A stretch of DNA of 64,000 bases, taken from contig BMUD01000018.1 of the NCBI GenBank assembly GCA_014650015.1, positions 100,946 to 164,945 of the forward strand, given 5' to 3'. This stretch comes from Streptomyces griseoloalbus. GTDB taxonomy: Bacteria; Actinomycetota; Actinomycetes; Streptomycetales; Streptomycetaceae. The position numbers and the translations under genes are program-made. Below are positions 17,156 to 25,216 of the stretch, piece after piece. The notes beneath the pieces were generated by a model. The model was not told the origin of the DNA. It did not search any database and worked only from the letters and a program-made list of their open reading frames with translations. Each line of letters opens with the position of its first letter. Positions within the stretch are counted from its first letter, which is position 1.

Positions 17156-17182
17156 TGTCACAGAACGGCGGTGACCGGCGTC
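17156..17182 (+). promoter_or_regulatory. ECF41 consensus promoter
   Basis: TGTCACA (17156-17162), a 16-base spacer and CGTC (17179-17182) match the ECF41 promoter consensus TGTCACA-N16-CGTC as I remember it. It lies 45 bases before the GTG of the second ECF41 gene and points to positive autoregulation. Confidence 0.75.
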
Positions 17183-17226
17183 TTGTGCGCGTGGCGATCA
17201 TCGAAGGCGAACAGGCGGGAGCAGCC

Positions 17227-18168
17227 GTGAGGGGCGAGTACAGCGAGCGCGACGGGGACGCGGCGGGGCGGTCCACGGGCGGCGGACGCACCGGCCCCGC
17301 CACCGAGGCGTTCATCACCCACCGCAACCTGCTGTTCACCGTCGCCTACGAGATGCTCGGCTCGGCCGCCGACGCGGAGGACGTCCTGCAGGAGACCTGG
17401 CTGCGGTGGGCGGACGTCGATCTGGACACCGTGCGGGACCGGCGCGCGTATCTGGTCCGGATCACCACGCGCCAGGCGCTGGGCCGACTGCGCACGCTCG
17501 GCCGCCGCAAGGAGTCCTACGTCGGTTCCTGGCTGCCCGAGCCGCTGCTGACGTCGCCCGACGTGGCCGAGGACGTCGAGCTCGCCGACAGCGTCTCGAT
17601 GGCGATGATGCTGGTGATGGAGACGCTCACGCCGACCGAACGGGCGGTGTTCGTGCTGCGCGAGGTGTTCGACCTCGAGTACGACGAGATCGCGGACGCC
17701 GTCGACAAGAGCCCGGCCGCGGTCCGCCAGATCGCGCACCGGGCCCGCGCCCATGTCGCGGCGCGCCGGCCGCGCGGGGCCGTGTCACCGGCCCAGACGA
17801 AGGGCGCGCTCGACGCGTTCCGACGGGCGGTCGAGACGGGTGATCTGCAGGGCCTGCTCGACATCATGGCGCCTGACGTCGTCCTCCTGGGCGACGGCGG
17901 CGGCATCAAGCAGGCCGTCCTGCGGCCCGTCGTGGGGGCCGACAAGGTGGCCCGGCTGCTGCACGCCGGGATGGGCAGGCTCCCCGCCGGTGCGTCGCTG
18001 CGGCCGGCGCAGGTCAACGGCCACCCGGCGCTGATCCTCCGGCTCGACGGCGCGATCGACACCGTCGTGGCGGTACGCGTCGACGACGGCCTCGTCACCG
18101 GGCTCTACGCCGTGCGCAATCCCGAGAAACTGTCGTACATGCAGCGGGAGACCGCCCTGCGCCGCTGA
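17227..18168 (+). CDS. ECF41-type RNA polymerase sigma factor with SnoaL-like C-terminal domain
   Basis: A 313-residue ECF41 sigma factor, paralogous to the one at 12688. Region 2 is FITHRNLLFTVAYEMLGSAA / DAEDVLQETWLRW, region 4 is LTPTERAVFVLREVFDLEYD, and the linker motif is WLPEPLL. The SnoaL-like domain (about 190-305) keeps the DGGG motif (LGDGGGIKQAV), which in ECF41 proteins contacts the sigma core; the other paralog has DGAG. GTG at 17227 is chosen because GGGAG lies 5 bases upstream; an open frame extends to 17116 but through the promoter. It is divergent from its likely target, the AhpD-like gene. Confidence 0.88.
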   Translation: MRGEYSERDGDAAGRSTGGGRTGPATEAFITHRNLLFTVAYEMLGSAADAEDVLQETWLRWADVDLDTVRDRRAYLVRITTRQALGRLRTLGRRKESYVGSWLPEPLLTSPDVAEDVELADSVSMAMMLVMETLTPTERAVFVLREVFDLEYDEIADAVDKSPAAVRQIAHRARAHVAARRPRGAVSPAQTKGALDAFRRAVETGDLQGLLDIMAPDVVLLGDGGGIKQAVLRPVVGADKVARLLHAGMGRLPAGASLRPAQVNGHPALILRLDGAIDTVVAVRVDDGLVTGLYAVRNPEKLSYMQRETALRR

Positions 18169-18201
18169 CCCGCGGTGCCGGCCCGCGCCCGGCTGCCGCC
18201 T

Positions 18202-18287
18202 GGTGATACCGGCCGCCTGGTGGTACCGGCTTCGCGTGATACGGCCTTCGCGCGATACCGGCCTCACGCGATATCGGCCTTCGCGCG
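18202..18287. repeat. Imperfect 16-17 bp tandem repeats between convergent genes
   Basis: About five units related to GATACCGGCCTTCGCGC follow one another. They fill the gap between the convergent ECF41 sigma and DUF2267 genes. The purpose is unknown; they may act as a shared transcription end. Confidence 0.6.
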
Positions 18288-18302
18288 GCTGCCGTCCGGT
18301 GG

Positions 18303-18734
18303 TCAGGCGGCCGGCTGGAGGAGCAGCCCGCGGATGTCGTGCGGCAGTTGCTCCAGTGCCGACTCCAGGGTCCCGGGGGAGAAGTGTGCCCGTACGACGG
18401 CGGTGACGGCGGAGGCGATCTGGGGCACGTCCTCGGCCTTGACCCTGGCTTCCTGGACGAAACGGTTCACATAGCCGTCACGGTCGTACTTGATCGGTAC
18501 GGCGCTGGGGCTCCAGCCGTCGTAGTAGACGCCCCGCAGCAGTTCGGGAAGCTGCGCCGCGAAGTGGGCGGCCACGTCGACGGTGAGCCGGTCGCGAAAC
18601 GTGTGCAGCCAGGCGCGCAGGACCCGGTGGGCGAGGTGGCGGTCGTCCGTTCCCAGAGCCTCCGATACCGCTTTGAGCCAGATGTTCGTGGTGTGGATGG
18701 CGTGCTCGAAGTCGGGTGGGCGAGTGGCGGGCAT
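18303..18734 (-). CDS. DUF2267 domain protein
   Basis: A 143-residue DUF2267 protein: FEHAIHTTNIWLKAVSEALG, HRVLRAWLHTFRDRLTVD and AAQLPELLRGVYYDGW are the family pattern of paired helical repeats. Function is unknown; such genes often lie in stress-related loci. It starts 26 bases after the polX-like gene on the same strand, with AGGAAAGG before the ATG, so the two form an operon. Confidence 0.82.
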   Translation of the reverse strand: MPATRPPDFEHAIHTTNIWLKAVSEALGTDDRHLAHRVLRAWLHTFRDRLTVDVAAHFAAQLPELLRGVYYDGWSPSAVPIKYDRDGYVNRFVQEARVKAEDVPQIASAVTAVVRAHFSPGTLESALEQLPHDIRGLLLQPAA

Positions 18735-18760
18735 GGTCTTTCCTTTCCTTGTTCGGGCTC

Positions 18761-20536
18761 TTACGGGTGTGCGTCGGTACCGCGTCGTGTCCGCTCCTTC
18801 CGCCCTTCGCGGAGGAAGCGCCGCAGCCGGGCCTCCGGCCAGGTGTTGATCACGTCGTTCCGGGTGAGCCAGCCGCGCTGCGCCGTCCCCACGCCGTAGC
18901 GGACGTGGGACAGGTGCACCACGGAGTGCGCGTCGCTGTCGACGGCGAACCTCACCCCGTGCCGCCTGGCCCGCAGGATGTCCTCGTCCCGGAGATCGAG
19001 CCGGTCCGGGTGGGAGTTGATCTCCAGCGCGGTACCGGTCCGCGCGCACGCCGCGAACACCTCGTCGAGGTCGGCGTCGATGCCCGGCCGCCTGCCGATG
19101 ATGCGGGCGGTGGGGTGGCCGATGATGTTGACGAACGGGTTCTCGCAGGCCCGCACGATCCGACGGGTCAGCTGCTCGCGGGTCTGGTCGAAGTGCGAGT
19201 GCACGGAGGCCACGCACAGGTCGAACCCGGCCAGGAACTCCGGCGGCCAGTCCACCTCGCCGTCGGGATCGATGTTCAGTTCCGTGCCGTGCAGCAGCCG
19301 CATTCCACCGCGCCCGCCGCGCCTGCCGTACGCACCGTCCAGCTTCCGCACCTGCTCCCGCTGGGCGAGCATCCGCTCGTCGGTCATCCGCTGCATGGAC
19401 AGGTTCGGGGCGTGGTCGGTCACCGCGTAGTAGGCGTAGCCGCGCTCGGCGGCCGCGGCCACCATGTTCTCCAGGGGGGCGAGGCCGTCGGTCAGGTCGG
19501 TGTGCGTGTGCAGGTCGCCCCGCAGGTCCGCCTCCTGGAGAAGTTCGGGCAGGTCACCGCCCAGCCCCGCCTCGATCTCCCCGCGGTCCTCGCGCAGCGT
19601 CGGCGGGATCCAGGGCAGGCCCAGCCGGGCGTACACCTCCTCCTCGGTCTCCGAGACGATCTTTTCCCCGCTTTCGGCGTCGAACAGCCCGTACTCGGAC
19701 AGCTTGAACCCCTGGCGTACGGCCAGCTCCCGGGTGCGGATGTTGTGCGCCTTCGAGCCGGTGAAGTACTGCAACGCCGCACCCCACGCATCCGGCGAGA
19801 CGACCCGCAGGTCGACGGCGAGGCCGCGGTCGGTGCGGACCGAGGTCTTGGCCGTCCCCTGCGCGACGACCTCGGTGACGTAGGGCAGCTCGGTGAACGC
19901 ACGCATCAGCGGAGCCGACCTCCGGGCCGCGACGAGGACGTCGATGTCCCCGATCGTCTCCCGGACGCGGCGCAGCGACCCGGCGTACGCGCAGCGCCGG
20001 CAGCCGGGCACCTCGGACAGCCGGCCCACCAGGTCCTCGGCGAGCTCCATGGCCACGTCCAGCAGCACACGGTCACCGGCCGACCGCAGGAGTTCGACGC
20101 CGCGCAGGATCTTCTCCTCCGTCCGGGGTCCGAAGCCCTTCAGGTCCCTCAGCTTCTCCGCGTGAACGGCGTCCACCAGCTCGTCGACCGATGAGATGCC
20201 GAGCTCCTCGTACAGGGCGTGGGCCTTCTTGGGGCCGAGGGTGGGGATGGCCGTCAGCCGGCGCACACCGGCGGGGATCCTCGCGCGCAGCTCCTCCACC
20301 GCCGACACGCTGCCGCTGCGGAAGTACTCCGTGACCTTCTCGGCGATCGACTTGCCGACCCCGGGGATCTCCCGCAGTCCCTTGACGTCGAGCGTGGCGA
20401 CGTCGGCGTGGTGGCCGCCGATGGCGCGGGCGGCCTTCTCGTAGACGCGCGCCCGGTACGCCTCTCCGCCGGTGATCGAGATCAGGTCCGCGTACTCGGC
20501 GAGCAGTGCGGCGACCTCGTCGTTGGACCGAACCAT
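18761..20536 (-). CDS. polX: PolX-type DNA polymerase / PHP phosphoesterase
   Basis: A 591-residue bacterial family X polymerase. Residues 1-85 are a helix-hairpin-helix domain (LREIPGVGKSIAEKVTEYF). About 90-310 form the nucleotidyltransferase part with the metal-binding motif AYAGSLRRVRETIGDIDVLV. The C-terminal PHP domain (about 345-585) has the metal ligands DLHTHTDLTDG, VTDHAP, GTELNID, SVHSHF, EINSHPDRLD and DSDAHS, giving 3'-5' exonuclease or AP-endonuclease activity. PolX fills gaps in base-excision repair. The ATG at 20536 begins VRSNDEVAALL, close to the fold start. Confidence 0.88.
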   Translation of the reverse strand: MVRSNDEVAALLAEYADLISITGGEAYRARVYEKAARAIGGHHADVATLDVKGLREIPGVGKSIAEKVTEYFRSGSVSAVEELRARIPAGVRRLTAIPTLGPKKAHALYEELGISSVDELVDAVHAEKLRDLKGFGPRTEEKILRGVELLRSAGDRVLLDVAMELAEDLVGRLSEVPGCRRCAYAGSLRRVRETIGDIDVLVAARRSAPLMRAFTELPYVTEVVAQGTAKTSVRTDRGLAVDLRVVSPDAWGAALQYFTGSKAHNIRTRELAVRQGFKLSEYGLFDAESGEKIVSETEEEVYARLGLPWIPPTLREDRGEIEAGLGGDLPELLQEADLRGDLHTHTDLTDGLAPLENMVAAAAERGYAYYAVTDHAPNLSMQRMTDERMLAQREQVRKLDGAYGRRGGRGGMRLLHGTELNIDPDGEVDWPPEFLAGFDLCVASVHSHFDQTREQLTRRIVRACENPFVNIIGHPTARIIGRRPGIDADLDEVFAACARTGTALEINSHPDRLDLRDEDILRARRHGVRFAVDSDAHSVVHLSHVRYGVGTAQRGWLTRNDVINTWPEARLRRFLREGRKERTRRGTDAHP

Positions 20537-20632
20537 GCCGTCCGGGTGAACAGACCCGCGCGGTTCATTCCTTCCGGGCGGGCTCGGCTGCGGCCCCCTC
20601 CCACCGGGGGCCACAGTCGGCCGGGCGGCCCG

Positions 20633-20725
20633 CTCACCGGCCCACGGTGGGGGCTTCGCGGCCAGTGGCAGCCGTGTGTCCTGTCACCGGCCCACGGCGG
20701 ACGTCGGCCCCGTCACCGGCCCACC
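20633..20725. repeat. Short direct repeats between polX and the propeller gene
   Basis: The block TCACCGGCCCAC occurs at about 20634, 20683 and 20712, the last covering the propeller gene's stop codon. They may be a duplicated gene end. They are in the gap behind one minus-strand gene and before another. Confidence 0.45.
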
Positions 20726-21912
20726 GGATCCCCGTCGGCGCCGTCGTCGAGTGTGCGCAGCACCAGGTGGCCGCCGTGGTGGAGCGGCGTGCCCGGCCGC
20801 AGGCGGGCCGCCTCCTCGCCGGTTCCGGCGTGGACGAGGTGCACCTCGCCGTGGCCGCCGCGGGTGACGGCGACCCAGTCGGAGTCCGGCGAGGCGGCCA
20901 CCGCGCGGCGCTGGACCCCCTCCCACGGGGTGCCGCCGCGCCGCGGGGCGCCGTCCATGGCGGGCAGGGGGACGCGGCGGACGGTGTCGTCGGTGCCGAG
21001 CAGGACCAGTTCGTCGCCGTCGGGGTGGATGCGGGTGAAGGCGGTGTGGTCCCGGGCGAGGGCCAGCCGGAACACCAGACCGGGGCCGAGTTCGGTGGGC
21101 CGGGTGCGGCCCGTCGCCAGGTCGTGGCGCCACGCCTGGTTGGTCCACTCCGGCCACCGCAGCGGATCGGGGGCGCCACCGCGCAGCGTGCTCCACAGGG
21201 CCTGCCGGCGGGTGTCGAGGCGCAGGTACCAGCCCCGGGCGGACGACCCCCAGGGGATCACCGTCCCGGCGACGAGTCCGTCGCCGTCGCGCCGGGCCCG
21301 GTGCACCCCCTCGCCCGTGGCCGCGAACACCTCCCGCGAGGCGGGAGCCTGCGCGTCCCCGTGCCCGTCGTCCGGCAGCGGCAGCACGGCGTGAGGAGTG
21401 ACCGGGGGGCAGCCGGGCGCTGCCGCGAGGAGATCGGCGAAGCGGTGGACGGCGAGCGCGCCGGGCTCCCGGTGCCGCAGCACGACCAGCGGATCGTCAC
21501 CGCCGAGCACCGTCACCCCCGGTTCGCCGACGCGGGTGCGCACCCGGGCCGCCTCTCCCGTGGCCAGGTCGACGACCGTCAACAGGTCCGACCACGGCTC
21601 GGTGTTGCGGCCCAGGCCGGTGGTGACGGCCAGCAGACGGCCGGACGGGTCGCAGGCGAGGTGTTCGGCCGGTACGGCGACCGGGACCGCGCGTTCCACG
21701 AGCTCGTCACCGAAGGGATCGAGCACCAGCAGCTCACCCCGGCGGTCGTCGACACAGGCCACCCGCCCGCCGGGCAGCGCCAGGAACCCGGCGTGCTCGG
21801 AGAGGTGACGGCCGGTGAGACGGGCGGTGACCGTGCCGTCCGGCACCGTCAGCACATGGACGTATCCCTCCACGTGGTCGGAGGCGAGCAGCACGCAAGC
21901 GGCATCGGGCAT
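20713..21912 (-). CDS. Cytosolic WD40/YVTN-like beta-propeller protein, probably Zur-controlled
   Basis: A 399-residue protein with repeating blade-like segments (RVACVDDRRGELLVLDP, RLLAVTTGLGRNTEPW, VVLRHREPGALAVHRFADLL, LVLLGTDDTVRRVPLPA, WVAVTRGGHGEVHLVHAGTG). There is no signal peptide, so it stays in the cytoplasm, unlike the AztD-type propellers at 44769 and 46997. It is divergent from a metallophore-binding lipoprotein, and a near-perfect Zur box lies 29 bases before its ATG. Its role is unknown; a metal-related scaffold or chaperone is possible from context only. Confidence 0.65.
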   Translation of the reverse strand: MPDAACVLLASDHVEGYVHVLTVPDGTVTARLTGRHLSEHAGFLALPGGRVACVDDRRGELLVLDPFGDELVERAVPVAVPAEHLACDPSGRLLAVTTGLGRNTEPWSDLLTVVDLATGEAARVRTRVGEPGVTVLGGDDPLVVLRHREPGALAVHRFADLLAAAPGCPPVTPHAVLPLPDDGHGDAQAPASREVFAATGEGVHRARRDGDGLVAGTVIPWGSSARGWYLRLDTRRQALWSTLRGGAPDPLRWPEWTNQAWRHDLATGRTRPTELGPGLVFRLALARDHTAFTRIHPDGDELVLLGTDDTVRRVPLPAMDGAPRRGGTPWEGVQRRAVAASPDSDWVAVTRGGHGEVHLVHAGTGEEAARLRPGTPLHHGGHLVLRTLDDGADGDPVGR

Positions 21913-21940
21913 GGGTCCGTTCCTCCAGAAAACCGGTTTG

Positions 21941-21955
21941 TGAAAACGATTATCA
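21941..21955. promoter_or_regulatory. Zur box A
   Basis: TGAAAACGATTATCA, a 15-bp dyad matching the Streptomyces Zur consensus TGAAAATGATTTTCA (as I remember it) at 13 of 15 positions. It sits in the 94-base divergent gap between the propeller gene and the metallophore-binding lipoprotein gene, so zinc-loaded Zur would silence both. Confidence 0.8.
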
Positions 21956-22006
21956 TGTATCTTCGGTGCGTTCCGGGTTTCCGAGAAGAGAGAAGCGAGG
22001 GCATCG

Positions 22007-22987
22007 ATGCTGCGTTCACCGTCGCGGCTCGTCCGCGGTTGCATCACCGCGGCGGCCGTGGGTTCGCTCCTGGCCGGCTGCGGTACGTCGTCCGACGACG
22101 GATCCACGAGCGACAAGGCCCGGCCCACCGCGAAGACCGAGGTCACCGTCGAGCCCATCGAGGCCACCACGGAGCTGACCGACACGGGCGGCACCAAGGT
22201 CTCCCTGAAGAAGCAGCCGGAGCGCATCGTCTGCCTGTTCGCGCTCTGCGACGACATCCTGACCGAGCTGGGCATCGTCCCGACGGCCACGAACAGCGCC
22301 CTGCTCGCACACCCCGACTTCCTGGGGGAGCGGAAGGCGAAGGAGGTGGACGTCATCCCCGGCGGGTTCATCGCGCCGGAGGTGGAGGCGATCCTCTCCC
22401 ACAAGCCCGACCTCGTGATCGGTCTGGGGGACACCCACGGCAAGCTCGCCCCGGCGCTGAAGGACGCCACCACCTTCTGGGCCATGCAGCCCGAGACGTG
22501 GGAGGACAGCGTGGGCTATCTGCGCGACGTCGCCGCGCTCACCGGCCGCACCGACGAGGGGGAGAAGGCCGAGAAGGCATTCCGGACCACGCTCGCCGCG
22601 GCCGAGAAGACCCCGAGCGACAAGACCGCGCTCATCATCTACGGCAGTGACGAGAACTTCGGCGTCGCCACCCCCGAGGCCGACGCGACCGCCAGCCTGT
22701 TCCCGAAGTTCACCGACTACCCCTGGAAGTCCCGTGGCGTGGAGGGCAGTTACAGCCTGGAGGAGATCCTCGCCGCCGACGTCGACGTCCTGTTCGTCGA
22801 GACCATGAGCTTCGGCGACGCGGACGGCAAGCTCTCGGAGAAGCTGGCGAAGAACCCCCTCTGGAGCAAGATCCCGGCCGTGCGCAACGGCGACGTCCAC
22901 GAGGTGAACTCGGAGGTGTGGGCCAAGGGCCGCGGCACCCGGTCGCTGGGCATCGTCCTCGACGAGGCCGCGGCCGCGCTGCGGTGA
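22007..22987 (+). CDS. Metallophore ABC transporter, substrate-binding lipoprotein (FepB/BtuF type)
   Basis: A 326-residue periplasmic-binding protein of the class used for iron-siderophores and cobalamin. The lipobox is GSLLAGC (Cys near residue 25). Class features include KKQPERIVCLFALCDDILTE, HKPDLVIGLGDTHG and LEEILAADVDVLFVETMS. The Zur box just upstream and the zinc genes around it suggest that it binds a zinc-metallophore complex rather than ferric siderophore. The first gene of a four-gene importer operon; its stop overlaps the next start (GTGA). Confidence 0.83.
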   Translation: MLRSPSRLVRGCITAAAVGSLLAGCGTSSDDGSTSDKARPTAKTEVTVEPIEATTELTDTGGTKVSLKKQPERIVCLFALCDDILTELGIVPTATNSALLAHPDFLGERKAKEVDVIPGGFIAPEVEAILSHKPDLVIGLGDTHGKLAPALKDATTFWAMQPETWEDSVGYLRDVAALTGRTDEGEKAEKAFRTTLAAAEKTPSDKTALIIYGSDENFGVATPEADATASLFPKFTDYPWKSRGVEGSYSLEEILAADVDVLFVETMSFGDADGKLSEKLAKNPLWSKIPAVRNGDVHEVNSEVWAKGRGTRSLGIVLDEAAAALR

Positions 22988-24192
22988 GCGCGCCCGAACC
23001 GGGCCCGGCCGCGGTGCGCTCACGGCGGCCCGCACTCCGCGCACCGGCAGCGCAACCGCTCCTGGCGGTCGTCCTGTTGGCGGTCTCCTCGGTCTGCGCC
23101 CTGAGCCTCGGCACCCCCGACGTACCGCCGCACCGGCTCGTCGGCGCGGTGCTGGAGGGGGACACCACGCTCGCCGGCATCGTCGTCACCGAACTGCGCG
23201 TCCCCCGGCTGGTGCTGGCGATCGTCGCCGGCGCCTGCCTGGGCGCCGCCGGACTCGTGCTGCAGGAGGCCCTGCGCAATCCGCTGGCGGTCCCGGAGAT
23301 GCTGGGCGTCTCCTCAGGGGCGGCGCTCGGGGTGGCCGCGCCGCTGGTCCTCGCGCTGTCCCTGCCGGCCGCCGTGCAACCCCTGCTGGCCATCGGGGGG
23401 GCCGCCCTCGGCGGCGGGCTCACCCTGCTCGCCGCCGGGCTCGGCCGCAGCCCGTCCGCCGTGCTGCTGACCGGCGCGGCGGTCGCCGCCGCGCTGCAGG
23501 CCGCGCTGCTCGTGCTGATGGTGATGGCCGACCAGCTCGACCTCCAGCTGATCTACCGCTATCTGCTCGGCTCCCTCTCCGCCCGGACCTGGGACGACGT
23601 GACCGGCCTGTGGCCGTGGCTGCTCGTCGCGGCCCCCGCCCTGGTGGTGTGCGCCCCGGTGCTGTCGGTGATGCGGCTCGGCGACGAGGACGCCGAGGCG
23701 CTGGGGGTGCGCGCCCAGCGGGCACGGCTGGCCGCGCTGGCCATCGCCGTGGTGCTGATCGCCCCGGTGACGGCCGTGTGCGGGCCCGTCGCCTGGGTGG
23801 GCTTCCTCGCCCCGCACCTGGCCCGCTGGTTCAACCCCGGCGCGGGGGCGGTGCGTTGGCTGTGCTGGTCCGCCGTGTGGGGCGCCGTCGTCGTCACCGT
23901 CGCCGATGTGCCGGCCCGGCTGGCGCTGGCGCCCGTGGAGACACCGGTGGGCGCCTGGACGGCCCTGCTGGGGGTGCCCGCCGGGGTCGCCCTGATGCGG
24001 TCCGGCGGCCGCACCCGGGCCCGGCGCGCCACGGCGGGGTCCACCGCCGGGCACACGCCGGCGCCGGGTGTACGGGCCGTCCCCGCCGGCGCGGGGGCGC
24101 CGCAGGACGCACGTGAAGAGCAGTCCGGGAGTGACGGCCCCGTCGGGGCCCGTCCCGCCCCTGGGCCGACGGCAACGGAGGACGCGCGGTGA
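22984..24192 (+). CDS. Metallophore ABC transporter permease 1 (FecCD family)
   Basis: A 402-residue FecCD-type permease with about ten membrane helices. The conserved LRVPRLVLAIVAGACLGAAG and GLVLQEALRNPLAVPEMLGV stretches and the coupling loop before ALGVRAQRARL are visible. An unusual hydrophilic Ala/Pro/Gly-rich tail of about 60 residues follows the last helix (from about residue 340), absent from its partner. The GTG overlaps the lipoprotein stop, and the end overlaps permease 2 by 4 bases. Confidence 0.83.
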   Translation: MSAPEPGPAAVRSRRPALRAPAAQPLLAVVLLAVSSVCALSLGTPDVPPHRLVGAVLEGDTTLAGIVVTELRVPRLVLAIVAGACLGAAGLVLQEALRNPLAVPEMLGVSSGAALGVAAPLVLALSLPAAVQPLLAIGGAALGGGLTLLAAGLGRSPSAVLLTGAAVAAALQAALLVLMVMADQLDLQLIYRYLLGSLSARTWDDVTGLWPWLLVAAPALVVCAPVLSVMRLGDEDAEALGVRAQRARLAALAIAVVLIAPVTAVCGPVAWVGFLAPHLARWFNPGAGAVRWLCWSAVWGAVVVTVADVPARLALAPVETPVGAWTALLGVPAGVALMRSGGRTRARRATAGSTAGHTPAPGVRAVPAGAGAPQDAREEQSGSDGPVGARPAPGPTATEDAR

Positions 24193-25196
24193 GCCGGCGT
24201 TTCGGGGCGCTCACGGCACTGGCCGTCGTGTGCGCGGCGGTCGAACTGGTGGCGGGGCGAGGAATGTCCCCGGGCACGGTCTGGGAGGTCCTGGGCGGCG
24301 GCGGTGACACGACGGAGCGTCACATCCTGCTGAACCTGCGGGTGCCCAGGCTGCTGGTGGCGCTCGGCGCGGGAGCGTGCCTCGCCGTCGCCGGGCTGGT
24401 CCTGCAGTCCGCGCTGCGCAACCCCCTCGCCGGTCCCGAGGTGACCGGCGTGACCCCGGGCGCGGTGCTCGGCGCCGTCACCGCGACGGCACTCGGACTC
24501 GCCGGGTGGGACTCGCCGCTGGCCGTGGTGCTCGCCGCGTGCGCCGGCGGATGCGCGGGAGCGGCCCTGCTGTGGCTGCTCGCCGGGCGCGGCCGGGGCG
24601 ACCCGGCGCAGACCGCCGTCCAGGGTGTCCTGGTCTCTGCGGTGCTGGGCGGGCTCACCGCCATGGTGCTGCTCGTGGAACCGGGCGAACTGGGCAGCGT
24701 CGTCCAGTGGCTGGTCGGCACCACGGAGGGCCGGGTGTGGGAGCACTGGCACCTGCTGTGGCCGTGGGCGCTGGTCTGGGGTGCCGCGGCCTGGCTGCTG
24801 GCCGGGCCGCTGACCCTGCTGCGCTGCGGCGACGACATCGCGCTCACCGCGGGCCTCGCCGCCCGGCGGGCCCGCACCCTCGCCCTGCTGTGCGCGGTGG
24901 CGCTCACCGCCGGTGCGGTGGCCGCCGTCGGGGCGCTGGGCTTCGTGGGACTGCTCGTCCCGCACCTGGCCGTGGCCCTGTTCGGTGCGGACCTGCGGGT
25001 GAGCCTGCCCGGCGCGGCCCTGGTGGGCGCGGTCGTGGTCTGCGGGGCGGACGCGGCGGCGCAGCTGTCCTCGCGGCTGCTCGCCGCGGGGCTGGACTCC
25101 GGACGGCTCACGCTGCCGGTCGGCGCGCTCACTGCCGGCCTCGGTGCCGCCCTGCTGCTGGTCGTCGTGCGCCGCACGCCGAGCCGTTCGTTCTGA
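24189..25196 (+). CDS. Metallophore ABC transporter permease 2 (FecCD family)
   Basis: A 335-residue FecCD-type permease. LRVPRLLVALGAGACLAVAG and GLVLQSALRNPLAGPEVTGV are the family signatures. It pairs with the preceding permease to form the translocation channel. GTG start at 24189 overlaps the previous stop; 20 bases separate it from the ATPase gene. Confidence 0.85.
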   Translation: MSRRFGALTALAVVCAAVELVAGRGMSPGTVWEVLGGGGDTTERHILLNLRVPRLLVALGAGACLAVAGLVLQSALRNPLAGPEVTGVTPGAVLGAVTATALGLAGWDSPLAVVLAACAGGCAGAALLWLLAGRGRGDPAQTAVQGVLVSAVLGGLTAMVLLVEPGELGSVVQWLVGTTEGRVWEHWHLLWPWALVWGAAAWLLAGPLTLLRCGDDIALTAGLAARRARTLALLCAVALTAGAVAAVGALGFVGLLVPHLAVALFGADLRVSLPGAALVGAVVVCGADAAAQLSSRLLAAGLDSGRLTLPVGALTAGLGAALLLVVVRRTPSRSF

Positions 25197-25216
25197 AGTC
25201 GACTTAAGGACAGAGC

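Noticed and set aside
18202-18287. CRISPR-like array
   Set aside because: Units are contiguous and imperfect, without spacers, and no cas genes are present.
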